Of a stretch of 30,931 nucleotides of DNA, positions 10,092 to 18,177 are shown piece after piece (within the stretch, counting starts at the first letter, position 1; each line of letters opens with the position of its first letter). A model generated the notes under the pieces. It made no database searches, was not told where the DNA came from, and saw nothing but the letters and a program-made list of their open reading frames with translations. The translations under genes were made by a program, and so were the position numbers. The DNA lies in assembly GCA_039815505.1 (NCBI GenBank), contig JBCBZE010000009.1:1-30931 (forward strand). Reading direction: 5' to 3'. Source of the stretch: CANLWN01 sp039815505. Its GTDB lineage: Bacteria > Bacteroidota > Bacteroidia > Flavobacteriales > Flavobacteriaceae.

Positions 10092-11441
10092 ATGAAAAAG
10101 ATAATAAGGCTGTTGGGCATCGCCCTTTTGATATCCTCGTGCAATTCAAAGGAACAAGAATCGATAACCATAAGTCCGGAAGATTACCATACCTCGGTCG
10201 ATAAGGTAACCGAAGTAATGATACATGATATTTTTTCACCACCGGTGGCCAGTAGAATATTTGTTTACCCAAATATTGCTGCCTATGAAATTATAGCCCA
10301 GGCCAATGAAGAATATCTTTCCCTGGCAGGACAAGTGCATGGGTTAAGCGCTGTTCCCAAAATGGATTCCACATTGAACATCAACCCAAAACTAGCTGCC
10401 TTGATAGCGCATATGGATGTCAGCAAGGAACTTATTTTTTCCGAGGATAGAATAATTACGTTACGTGATAGCTTGTATACCGCATGGAAAAATACAAACG
10501 AAGCACAGTTTAAAGCGTCCCAAACCTATGGACTTAAAGTCGCTGATCATATCAAGAATTGGTTGTCCAAGGATAACTATAGCCAAACGAGAACAATGCC
10601 CAAATTCACGGTATTGACGGAGGACGAATCGCGTTGGCAACCTACTCCACCATCATACATGGATGGTATAGAGCCACATTGGAATAAAATACGTTCCTTC
10701 ACCCTTGATTCCGCCGATCAATTTAAGCCACTTCCCCCACCACCCTTCTCTATGGAAAAAGGGTCTGATTTCTATAAAGAACTAAGAGAAGTATATGATA
10801 TAAGTATGGAGATTACATCCAAAGGGGACGAATCCGAAGAAATAGAGATTGCACAATTTTGGGATTGCAATCCGTATGTATCCACTACCCGAGGCCATCT
10901 GATGTTTGCCACTAAAAAGATAACACCGGGAGCCCATTGGATCGGTATCACCAAAATAGCTTCCCGAAAAACCAATAGCGATTTTGATACGACTGTTTTT
11001 GCCTACACAAAAACCTCTATAGCCATTGCGGATGCATTTATTAGTTGCTGGGATGAAAAATACAGAAGCAATTTAATCCGGCCAGAAACTTTGATAAATC
11101 AGCATATTGATGAAAATTGGCAACCTATTTTACAGACTCCTCCATTTCCTGAATATACCAGTGGACATAGTGTTGTGTCCGGGGCTGCGGCAACGGCCTT
11201 AACGGATGTATTTGGAGATAATTTCGCTTTTGACGATGATACGGAAGTGGCCTATGGGCTCCCCATTAGAAGTTTCACTTCGTTTAACAAAGCGGCGGAT
11301 GAAGCCGCAATAAGTAGAATGTACGGAGGAATTCACTACAGGGCAGCTGTAGAGGTCGGGGTAAAACAAGGGCGTGATTTGGGAGCGTTTATGCTCAACA
11401 AACTAAAGATGAAAAACAAATCTCTATTAGCTTCCAAGTAA
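10092..11441 (+). CDS. Vanadium-dependent haloperoxidase, iodoperoxidase-like lipoprotein
   Basis: A 449-residue PAP2-superfamily enzyme expected to oxidise halide with hydrogen peroxide using bound vanadate. Visible vanadate-site residues are K323 and R330 (K-x6-R), S357-G358-H359 in SGHS, and R409 with H415 in RMYGGIHY. The spacing matches fungal chloroperoxidase (K353/R360, S402-H404, R490/H496). W320 and F352 fit, one residue offset, positions I recall from Zobellia galactanivorans VIPO1, which favours iodide specificity; that comparison is from memory. A leader ending LISSC suggests lipidation at C17, so it would sit on a periplasmic or surface membrane face. ATG 10092 is preferred; an in-frame TTG at 10083 overlaps the previous stop and is an alternative. 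A phosphatase of the same superfamily is possible but less likely given K-x6-R and R-x5-H. Confidence 0.87.
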   Translation: MKKIIRLLGIALLISSCNSKEQESITISPEDYHTSVDKVTEVMIHDIFSPPVASRIFVYPNIAAYEIIAQANEEYLSLAGQVHGLSAVPKMDSTLNINPKLAALIAHMDVSKELIFSEDRIITLRDSLYTAWKNTNEAQFKASQTYGLKVADHIKNWLSKDNYSQTRTMPKFTVLTEDESRWQPTPPSYMDGIEPHWNKIRSFTLDSADQFKPLPPPPFSMEKGSDFYKELREVYDISMEITSKGDESEEIEIAQFWDCNPYVSTTRGHLMFATKKITPGAHWIGITKIASRKTNSDFDTTVFAYTKTSIAIADAFISCWDEKYRSNLIRPETLINQHIDENWQPILQTPPFPEYTSGHSVVSGAAATALTDVFGDNFAFDDDTEVAYGLPIRSFTSFNKAADEAAISRMYGGIHYRAAVEVGVKQGRDLGAFMLNKLKMKNKSLLASK

Positions 11442-11444
11442 TCC

Positions 11445-12365
11445 ATGGGAACCCGCAAGAAAATTTTTCTCTTTATAAGTGTATTGGGATTGGCCCTATT
11501 GGCGTGGTATCTTTTTGTTAAAACTTACGATTATCAAATACATTTTAGTGAAAAAACCGCTCCAGGAACCTTATTTTATATGGTGGAAAACTGGGGGCTA
11601 ACATTGGACAAAAAGAATCAACTAGAAATTTTGAATACAGAAAAACACCACTTTTCTTTTATAAGGCAGAATTTAAAAATTGGTGATAGTCTAATTCGCT
11701 TGGATTGGAGTTTTGAAAGTAAAAATGATTCTATTACGAATATTACCGTGAGGGCAACGGATATGGAACATAGTATGGCCACAAGAATTAAAAATCTATA
11801 CACGGACCCTCCCTTAAAAAAAATATTTCTTTCCAAGTTCTCGGATTTTAAAGCAAGCTTGGATTTTCATCTAAAGGAACACAAGGTGGGCATTATCGAG
11901 GAAGTTGAAATACCTAAAGGCTTTTATGCATACGTAAGCACTGAAAGTCCATTACCTCAAAAAGCAAATACGATGATCGCCGAAAACAGCAAAATTGTTA
12001 GTTGGCTTACGGAAAACAAAATTAAGATTTTGGACGAACCTATTTTAGAAGTTACTTCTTGGGATATTGAAAATGATGCTATACGTTTCAATTTTATGTT
12101 TCCAATCCGGGAAACGGACTCTTTACCCCTTCATGATGAAATCAAGTATAAAAAATACGGTGGTCAAAAGGCTATAAAGACAATTTTTAATGGCAATTAC
12201 ATGATATCGGATAGAGCATGGTTTGCCTTATATGCATATGCCGAAAGGAATAAGCTTGAAATAGAGGAAAGGCCGGTAGAATTTTTCTTCAATAACCCCA
12301 TGGAAGGTGGAAACGCACTTGAGTGGAAAGCAGAAGCTTATTTACCCTTAAAATTGGACCAATGA
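11445..12365 (+). CDS. Membrane-anchored GyrI-like (effector-binding fold) protein
   Basis: A 306-residue protein with one N-terminal transmembrane helix at about residues 7-24 and a soluble remainder, probably periplasmic. The second half, from about residue 155, has the features of the GyrI-like/AraC effector-binding domain: a helix rich in small residues, KTIFNGNY followed by AWFALYAYAERN, then a conserved VEFFFNNP segment and a final strand ending AYLPL. Such domains bind small hydrophobic or cationic ligands. The first half may be an SRPBCC-like ligand-binding fold, but this is weak. It has no DNA-binding domain, so it is not a transcription regulator. It starts 3 bases after the haloperoxidase stop and overlaps the next gene in ATGA. 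Inference: it may bind a substrate or product of the haloperoxidase. Confidence 0.72.
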   Translation: MGTRKKIFLFISVLGLALLAWYLFVKTYDYQIHFSEKTAPGTLFYMVENWGLTLDKKNQLEILNTEKHHFSFIRQNLKIGDSLIRLDWSFESKNDSITNITVRATDMEHSMATRIKNLYTDPPLKKIFLSKFSDFKASLDFHLKEHKVGIIEEVEIPKGFYAYVSTESPLPQKANTMIAENSKIVSWLTENKIKILDEPILEVTSWDIENDAIRFNFMFPIRETDSLPLHDEIKYKKYGGQKAIKTIFNGNYMISDRAWFALYAYAERNKLEIEERPVEFFFNNPMEGGNALEWKAEAYLPLKLDQ

Positions 12366-13216
12366 CTAAATTTATAGGCATCCTTATTTTTGTATGCTTC
12401 ATAAGCTGTTCCCAATATGGACAACTTACCTATGTGACCAAGCTCCCAAAGAAATTAAAGGAAAATTCAGGAATGGTCGTAGTTAGGGAATCCAAAGTTT
12501 GGTTTATTGCGGACAATGGTAATCCGGACAAAATCTACGAGGTTAATCTTGATGGGCAGCTACTCAAGGAGTTAAAGGTTACGAACGCTAAGAACGGCGA
12601 TTGGGAGGATTTGTCGAAAGATGACAAAGGGAACATTTATATAGCCGATTTTGGAAATAATGCCAATAAAAGGAAAGACTTGGTTATCTATAAACTTCCC
12701 AATCCGGATATAGAAAAGGGGGAAAAGATAAATGCGGAAAAAATAAAATTCACCTATCCGGAGCAGAAAAATTTTCCTCCTGATAAGCATCGCTTGCTTT
12801 TTGACGCCGAAGCCTTGTTTTATAGCAATGATTATTTATACATTATCACTAAGAACAGAACTAGACCTTTTACAGGAGAAGCATTGATCTATAAGGTCCC
12901 TTCCTCCAAGGGGAGCTATAAGGCGCAATATGTAAATACGTTTACTCCATGTAAGGAAAAAGGAACTTGTCAGGTTACTGCTGCCGATGTTTCTCCCGAC
13001 GGCAAAAAAATTGCCGTATTGGGTTATGGAAAACTTTGGGTATTTACCGATTTCGTTGGCGAGGACTTTACCCAGGGAAAAATGACGACCATAGACTTAC
13101 AGGCCAATACCCAGTTGGAATCCATTTGTTTTACGGACAATGAAACCCTTTTACTATCCGATGAACAGCAAGGAATTACCGGAAGAAACCTGTATTCCTA
13201 TTCCCTTAAAAACTAA
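12362..13216 (+). CDS. Lipoprotein of unknown function, probable beta-propeller
   Basis: A 284-residue protein. The start at 12362, overlapping the previous stop in ATGA, gives a proper lipoprotein leader ending FISC with lipidation at C16. An in-frame ATG at 12323 would put 13 unrelated residues in front of it. The mature part contains propeller-like strands: VWFIADNGNPDKIYEVN, GNIYIADFGNN, LYIITKNR and KLWVFTDF. A conserved-looking DWEDLSKD segment precedes the GNIYIADFGNN strand. This resembles a common Bacteroidota family of short secreted propellers related to SMP-30/NHL or esterase-like phytase folds, with no assigned activity. It is the last gene of the haloperoxidase operon, and its stop abuts the convergent stop of the next gene with no base between. 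Confidence 0.7.
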   Translation: MTKFIGILIFVCFISCSQYGQLTYVTKLPKKLKENSGMVVVRESKVWFIADNGNPDKIYEVNLDGQLLKELKVTNAKNGDWEDLSKDDKGNIYIADFGNNANKRKDLVIYKLPNPDIEKGEKINAEKIKFTYPEQKNFPPDKHRLLFDAEALFYSNDYLYIITKNRTRPFTGEALIYKVPSSKGSYKAQYVNTFTPCKEKGTCQVTAADVSPDGKKIAVLGYGKLWVFTDFVGEDFTQGKMTTIDLQANTQLESICFTDNETLLLSDEQQGITGRNLYSYSLKN

Positions 13217-16200
13217 CTAGAAGCCAAAGCCGAGTCCAAAGGTAAAACGTGCCCCATCGTCACTACCAAACAGTGCTAAACTTATGGAAGTAAAGTTGGC
13301 GGCATTAAAGAAAAAGCCTCCTCCATAAGAAGTATGCCACACATTGGAACTATCTCCTGGAAACCAAACCCTACCATAGTCAAAACCACCATAAATACCT
13401 ACAGAAGTAGGAACAATTCCTGTTCTTATTTTACGAAGATTAAGTCTCAGATCCGTATTTTGATAATAGGATGTTTTCCCGGTAAAGCGCTGGTTTCTAA
13501 ACCCTCGTAAACCATCAAAACCTCCGATACTGGCACCCTGGTAAAATTCATAGTCATCCCCTATATTAAAATGGGCTTTCCATTTTGTGGCAAGTACCAA
13601 TCTTCCACTGGGAATCAGTCTATAATCAAAAGAGAGGCTTGGTACAACAAACCCATAACTCTGCCCACTGTTTTCCGTGCTGCTCTTATACCCCACATGC
13701 AATGAGGTAGCCATCCCGATGGTAGGGAAAGCCGCACTATCGGAATTCTCATAGGTATATTCGGCATCGGCACCAAAAAAACTATTTTCTCCCTCTTCAT
13801 TTTCCTGCATAAAGAAGGTGTTTATAAAACGATCTTCGGTATTTTCAACATCTATATCCTCGTAAGAAACCCCTATCCTGAATTTTGACCCAAAATCTCC
13901 TCGCCAAACCAAAGAGGGTGTAAAACTAAGGTTGCGTATTTTTACCCGATTAAAATCCAGCTCTAAATCATCATCATCATTTACACTTTCATTACCAAAA
14001 CCAAAAAAGTTGATACTAAAATTAGGGCTGGTAAACTTAGCGCCCAATTCTAGATTGGCTTTCCCGAGTACCTGGGCAAACTCCCCCCTATACCCAATGT
14101 CATAACCACTTGTCGCAAAATAAAAAGAGGCGCTGAAAGAATGCTGACTGGTAAACGGATTTTGTTTGAACCCGTTAAACGTATACGTGTCCGCAAATCC
14201 GATTCTAACGCCATCATCGGGATTAAACCCAACAGTGGGGATAATTTGGTTGTTACTGCTCTTCAATAGCGTTGGCCTGTACGTATTGGTCTCATAATCA
14301 TTGGTTAGGCGCTTTTTGGCACCATTGGTCTTCTTAAAGGTATTTTTTTTGGCCTTATTATCATAAATATATACGCCCCTACTATCGTCCACATCGTAGA
14401 TATCATTATTTTGTCCACCGACGATACGTATTCTTTTTACCCCGTTTTTTACCCCTCGGACTTCAAAATAATCGTCGTCATCCAAACCATATAACCATAT
14501 TTCCTTGGTCATGGCCCTATCATACGTTTTATCAAAAAAGGCATCTGCCTTTTTTCCATCCTTGATACGATAACCAATAACTTGCGTTTTGCCATTGGGT
14601 AATCCGGTTATGGTAAAATAATCATCCTTATCCGTACCCGTTACTATAGAAAACTTATTGAGTATACTATAATATTCCCTAGCTGTTTCGACCAAATTTG
14701 CTTTTCTGGATAATAGTACTTTTTTAATCCGTGCCATAGTCTCTTGATCACGTACTTCCTTGGGAAAAGCTTCCAAGGCCCTATCAATAACTTCAGGGGT
14801 TATATTCTTTTGCAAAAAAGTCGCTTGCTCATCCCAAGTTTCAGGATCGGTTTCGGCCAAGAGTGCCATGTCCAGGGCAAAGGTCAAGGGAGAGGAAGTA
14901 AATCCTTTTACACTTCTGATTTCTTCATTGAACCCTTCGAATATTCCCAAAGAAGGAACTATTCGAGTAGCCAACTTCATAAAAGAGCCGTCTCCCCAAA
15001 TAGAAAATACTTGATCTCTATCCCTTGGAATGGGCCTATAAACCACATTGCCCGTTTCCTTATCCTTAAACTCCGCCCATCTCCACTGATCTACATGCCT
15101 ATCCCAATCTCCAATCATAATATCGAACAAACGCGCTTTAACATAGGCGGTTTTATCAATAGAGTACTTCTCGTCTTTTCTCAGTTTTTTTAACAAGTCG
15201 TCGGTACTTTCGAGTTTATCCGCATAACCAAAACTAGCCTTATCCCCATGACCATCGGTTGTGCGTTCCTCAACCATATAAAGTTCATCCCCAAACTCAT
15301 CATCATAGCCACTTAAGGCGTTTTGCTTGGGAATATAATAGAGCACCGGATTCGTATGGTATATACCTACCGCATCGGATAACACGCCTGCGGTTAGGGG
15401 CGCATAAGGATGTGCACCGGTATACAGATCTAGAAGTAAATCTTCAATGGAAGTGTCTTCGAACTTCCCTATGATATATTGTTCTTTAAAGACCAATGCT
15501 TGCAAGTATACTTCTGCACTTTTCTTTACCGCCCGCATTACATATTCCTGGCCATCGGGATTGATCATCCGAAGAGACCTGGACTGATGTCCCCCACCTT
15601 TACGCAACACTTTTAAACCTCCATAAAGGGTATCCAAATTTACGGTAGGCGCTGTAACCTTGGTTGCATAGACATCACGATATCGCTCCCCCCAAAAAGA
15701 CTTATGAAAGTTACTCTTGTCCACCTCTTCATCCGTATAAACGGATGCTTTTACCTCTGAAGGAAAAGTGTCATCGTATTGCCTTGTCTCTTTCTTTTTA
15801 TCTGCTTCCAAAACCTCCGTGGTAAACAAAAATTCTTCGTTATCGGCACCCTCCATTACGGTATAATAGCGAACTCTGGAAGACCCATCCGAATACACTT
15901 CCATGGCGGCATATCCTATTTTACCGGTAGAGAACTGACTACCGTTCAATAAGCGTGTTGCGCCCTTATTGGCCCCCGATCCACTTACAATTTGTGGTGT
16001 ATTATCTTCAACAATATATTGAAGGCTATGCTCATGTCCAGATACGAAAACCACTTTTTCTGAAAACTGGGCCAAGGTTACAATACGTTTCCTGAGCTCT
16101 CTATACCTCTTATTATTGACATCCGTTGTAGAAGCGCCGGTAGTTCTTCGCAGTATATTGACAAAAGATCCTAAAACAGGTGCTAAATTTTGTTTGAAAG

Positions 16201-16909
16201 AAAACTGCCCTCCATGGGAACCATAGGTAAACATGGGATGGTGCATCGCAAAAATCGTAGTTTTATCTATATTTTTTTTAATCAAACCCTCTAACTCTTC
16301 AAAAAACTTCTCCCTATCCTTAATATCACATTCATCGTTCATGGTAGGATGTTTATCCCAATTCGTCAAATACCATTCCGTATCTATGGCAATAACAACG
16401 ATATCTTCGTTAATATCAATTTTTTGGATAGGACAGCCATCTTCCGGAAAAAAAACATCCTTATTGTCCAATTGCTCTTCAATATACTTTTCCTGACGTT
16501 GCACTCCCTTAAGGCCATCCGTATACCAATCGTGATTACCAGGAATAAAAATGGACTTTCCTTTAAAATTTTCCAAAGTCTTTAATTGCGCATCCAAATA
16601 ATTCTTGGCAACACTATATTTCAAGGCTTCTTTCTTACTGGGTAAACCAGCGGGATATATATTATCCCCAAGGAATATTGCCGTGCTATTTTCACTGGCT
16701 TTGGCTAATTTGTCCTTAAAGATTTTCAAAGCGGGGTTTAGCCCTCCGGACGGTGAACGGCCCGCGTCCCCAATAAGGTAAAATGTATGTGTCACTTCCT
16801 TATCCGAAACAACATCCTTTGATGTATCCGTATCCAAGTACTTTGCCTTATAAGTGGCACATCCTGTAAAAATAAAAGGGATAATCAGTAGTGTGTAAAA
16901 TTTCCTCAT
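13217..16909 (-). CDS. Metallophosphoesterase / kinase-like / Omp85-type barrel fusion lipoprotein
   Basis: A 1230-residue protein with a lipoprotein leader (FTGC, C17). Residues about 40-350 are a calcineurin-like metallophosphoesterase with all expected motifs: GDAG at 47, GDN at 81, GNHD at 124, HHP at 223 and GHEH at 291. Residues about 435-680 contain a glycine-rich GGGHQSR (438), a lysine strand YVMRAVKK (456), GDWDRH (600) and PRDRDQVF (628), in the order seen in HipA, CotH and Fam20-type atypical kinases. GGQNNDIYDV at 831 is RTX-like. From about 890 the sequence is alternating beta-barrel strands with LRGFRNQRF at 1134, the VRGF motif of Omp85/surface-antigen proteins, ending in phenylalanine. 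The first two parts should lie on one side of the outer membrane with the barrel in it. The phosphoesterase and barrel are clear; the kinase-like reading is inference. Confidence 0.82.
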   Translation of the reverse strand: MRKFYTLLIIPFIFTGCATYKAKYLDTDTSKDVVSDKEVTHTFYLIGDAGRSPSGGLNPALKIFKDKLAKASENSTAIFLGDNIYPAGLPSKKEALKYSVAKNYLDAQLKTLENFKGKSIFIPGNHDWYTDGLKGVQRQEKYIEEQLDNKDVFFPEDGCPIQKIDINEDIVVIAIDTEWYLTNWDKHPTMNDECDIKDREKFFEELEGLIKKNIDKTTIFAMHHPMFTYGSHGGQFSFKQNLAPVLGSFVNILRRTTGASTTDVNNKRYRELRKRIVTLAQFSEKVVFVSGHEHSLQYIVEDNTPQIVSGSGANKGATRLLNGSQFSTGKIGYAAMEVYSDGSSRVRYYTVMEGADNEEFLFTTEVLEADKKKETRQYDDTFPSEVKASVYTDEEVDKSNFHKSFWGERYRDVYATKVTAPTVNLDTLYGGLKVLRKGGGHQSRSLRMINPDGQEYVMRAVKKSAEVYLQALVFKEQYIIGKFEDTSIEDLLLDLYTGAHPYAPLTAGVLSDAVGIYHTNPVLYYIPKQNALSGYDDEFGDELYMVEERTTDGHGDKASFGYADKLESTDDLLKKLRKDEKYSIDKTAYVKARLFDIMIGDWDRHVDQWRWAEFKDKETGNVVYRPIPRDRDQVFSIWGDGSFMKLATRIVPSLGIFEGFNEEIRSVKGFTSSPLTFALDMALLAETDPETWDEQATFLQKNITPEVIDRALEAFPKEVRDQETMARIKKVLLSRKANLVETAREYYSILNKFSIVTGTDKDDYFTITGLPNGKTQVIGYRIKDGKKADAFFDKTYDRAMTKEIWLYGLDDDDYFEVRGVKNGVKRIRIVGGQNNDIYDVDDSRGVYIYDNKAKKNTFKKTNGAKKRLTNDYETNTYRPTLLKSSNNQIIPTVGFNPDDGVRIGFADTYTFNGFKQNPFTSQHSFSASFYFATSGYDIGYRGEFAQVLGKANLELGAKFTSPNFSINFFGFGNESVNDDDDLELDFNRVKIRNLSFTPSLVWRGDFGSKFRIGVSYEDIDVENTEDRFINTFFMQENEEGENSFFGADAEYTYENSDSAAFPTIGMATSLHVGYKSSTENSGQSYGFVVPSLSFDYRLIPSGRLVLATKWKAHFNIGDDYEFYQGASIGGFDGLRGFRNQRFTGKTSYYQNTDLRLNLRKIRTGIVPTSVGIYGGFDYGRVWFPGDSSNVWHTSYGGGFFFNAANFTSISLALFGSDDGARFTFGLGFGF

Positions 16910-16965
16910 TCAAAGGTTTTTAAATTCAAAATTTGTAATTTGGCGTGATTACTAATACGCAACTT
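16910..16965. promoter_or_regulatory. Short divergent promoter region
   Basis: Only 56 bases separate the start of the phosphoesterase-barrel gene (minus strand) from the chosen start of the HD/Pycsar-like gene (plus strand), so both promoters or their upstream elements must overlap here or extend into coding sequence. TAATTTGG at 16936-16943 is one base from TAnnTTTG on the plus strand. No exact element was seen on either strand. Confidence 0.35.
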
Positions 16966-18177
16966 ATGTCGGGAATTATTGAAAAAACTGAACGCTATGT
17001 TATTGACTTATTAACCAATACATTAGATTCCAAATACCTCTACCATAATTTAAAACATACACAGCGCGTAGTTAAAAGTACTAAAGAATTATTAAACGCC
17101 AACGATGTCACCGATAAAGAAAAAGAGATCTTACTTTTGGCGACATGGTTTCACGACACAGGATATACAAAGGGAACCACGAACCATGAAGAAAATAGCT
17201 GTAAAATAGCACAGGAGTTTTTAGGTGCTGAAGGTTATGACCAACAGGAACTACAAAAAGTATGTGATCTTATCCGAGCGACCAAAAGACATTATGAACC
17301 ACAAACATTGTCGGAAGAAATTATCCGGGATGCCGATGCTTCACATTTTGGGCAAAAAAGTTATTGGGAAACTTCAGATTTTTTAAGAGAGGAATTATCT
17401 CTTTTGGGGGTAGCCGACTATACCAGTGAGGAATGGTGCAATGCCAATATCCACATGTTTAAAAAAGAGCACCGTTATTACACGGATTATGCAAAGAGTC
17501 AATGGCAAGACGAAAAGGATAAAAATCTTAAAAAGCTTATAAAGGATAAAAAAACGGAAAAGGAAATCGCCAAAAAGGAGGCCTTAAAGGCAAAATATAA
17601 GAATGAAAGTCCCGATAGAGGTATCCAGACCCTTTTTAGGGTTACCTTAAAAAATCATCTTACCCTAAGTGACATTGCAGATACAAAAGCCAATATTCTA
17701 CTTTCAGTAAATGCAATCATAATTTCGGTAGCCCTTTCGAGCCTTATTCCAAAATTGGACAACCCATCCAACGCTTATCTTATATATCCTACGCTAATAT
17801 TTATCGTTTTTAGCGTCGTTTCAATGATTATGGCGGTCCTTGCAACCAGACCAAATATTACTAGTGGAAAGTTTACCAAGGACGATGTGGTCAACAAAAA
17901 GGTGAATCTTTTATTTTTCGGCAATTTTCATAAAATGAGTTTATCAGAATATGAATGGGCCTTACAGGAATTGGTGAAGGATAAGGAATTTATATATTCT
18001 TCATTGACCAAAGACCTTTACTTCTTAGGGCTTGTCCTGAATAGGAAATATAACATTTTGCGATGGACCTATACTATCTTTATGGTTGGCATTATAGTTT
18101 CGGTAATCGCGTTCGGGGTCGCATTTCGGTTCTTTGGGTCTGATAGACTTTCAGAACTTGCGATATTAACGCATTAA
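16966..18177 (+). CDS. HD phosphohydrolase fused to Pycsar-effector-like membrane domain
   Basis: A 403-residue fusion. Residues 1-150 are an HD-domain phosphohydrolase: H31 in NLKHTQRV, the H63-D64 pair in WFHDTGY, and D122/D124 in RDADASH. Residues 180-213 are a highly charged, probably helical linker. Residues about 225-390 look like the Pycsar effector domain (DUF5706-type): DIADTKANILLSVNA running into the first membrane helix (242-262), a second helix (272-294), FFGNFHKMSLSEYEWAL in the loop, and a last helix (368-388). In Pycsar defence, such membrane proteins are triggered by cyclic pyrimidine nucleotides and disrupt the membrane. No cyclase gene is adjacent. The ATG at 16966 is preferred over a GTG at 16945. 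The HD domain could destroy the activating nucleotide, giving a self-limiting effector; this is inference. The stop overlaps the convergent GAF gene by 4 bases. Confidence 0.8.
   Translation: MSGIIEKTERYVIDLLTNTLDSKYLYHNLKHTQRVVKSTKELLNANDVTDKEKEILLLATWFHDTGYTKGTTNHEENSCKIAQEFLGAEGYDQQELQKVCDLIRATKRHYEPQTLSEEIIRDADASHFGQKSYWETSDFLREELSLLGVADYTSEEWCNANIHMFKKEHRYYTDYAKSQWQDEKDKNLKKLIKDKKTEKEIAKKEALKAKYKNESPDRGIQTLFRVTLKNHLTLSDIADTKANILLSVNAIIISVALSSLIPKLDNPSNAYLIYPTLIFIVFSVVSMIMAVLATRPNITSGKFTKDDVVNKKVNLLFFGNFHKMSLSEYEWALQELVKDKEFIYSSLTKDLYFLGLVLNRKYNILRWTYTIFMVGIIVSVIAFGVAFRFFGSDRLSELAILTH

Noticed and set aside
14744..15193. Plus-strand open frames inside the phosphoesterase-barrel gene
   Set aside because: They lie wholly within a well-supported minus-strand gene and have no recognisable protein features.
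16945..18177. Complete Pycsar defence operon
   Set aside because: No uridylate or cytidylate cyclase motif was seen in either neighbour; only the effector-like domain is present.
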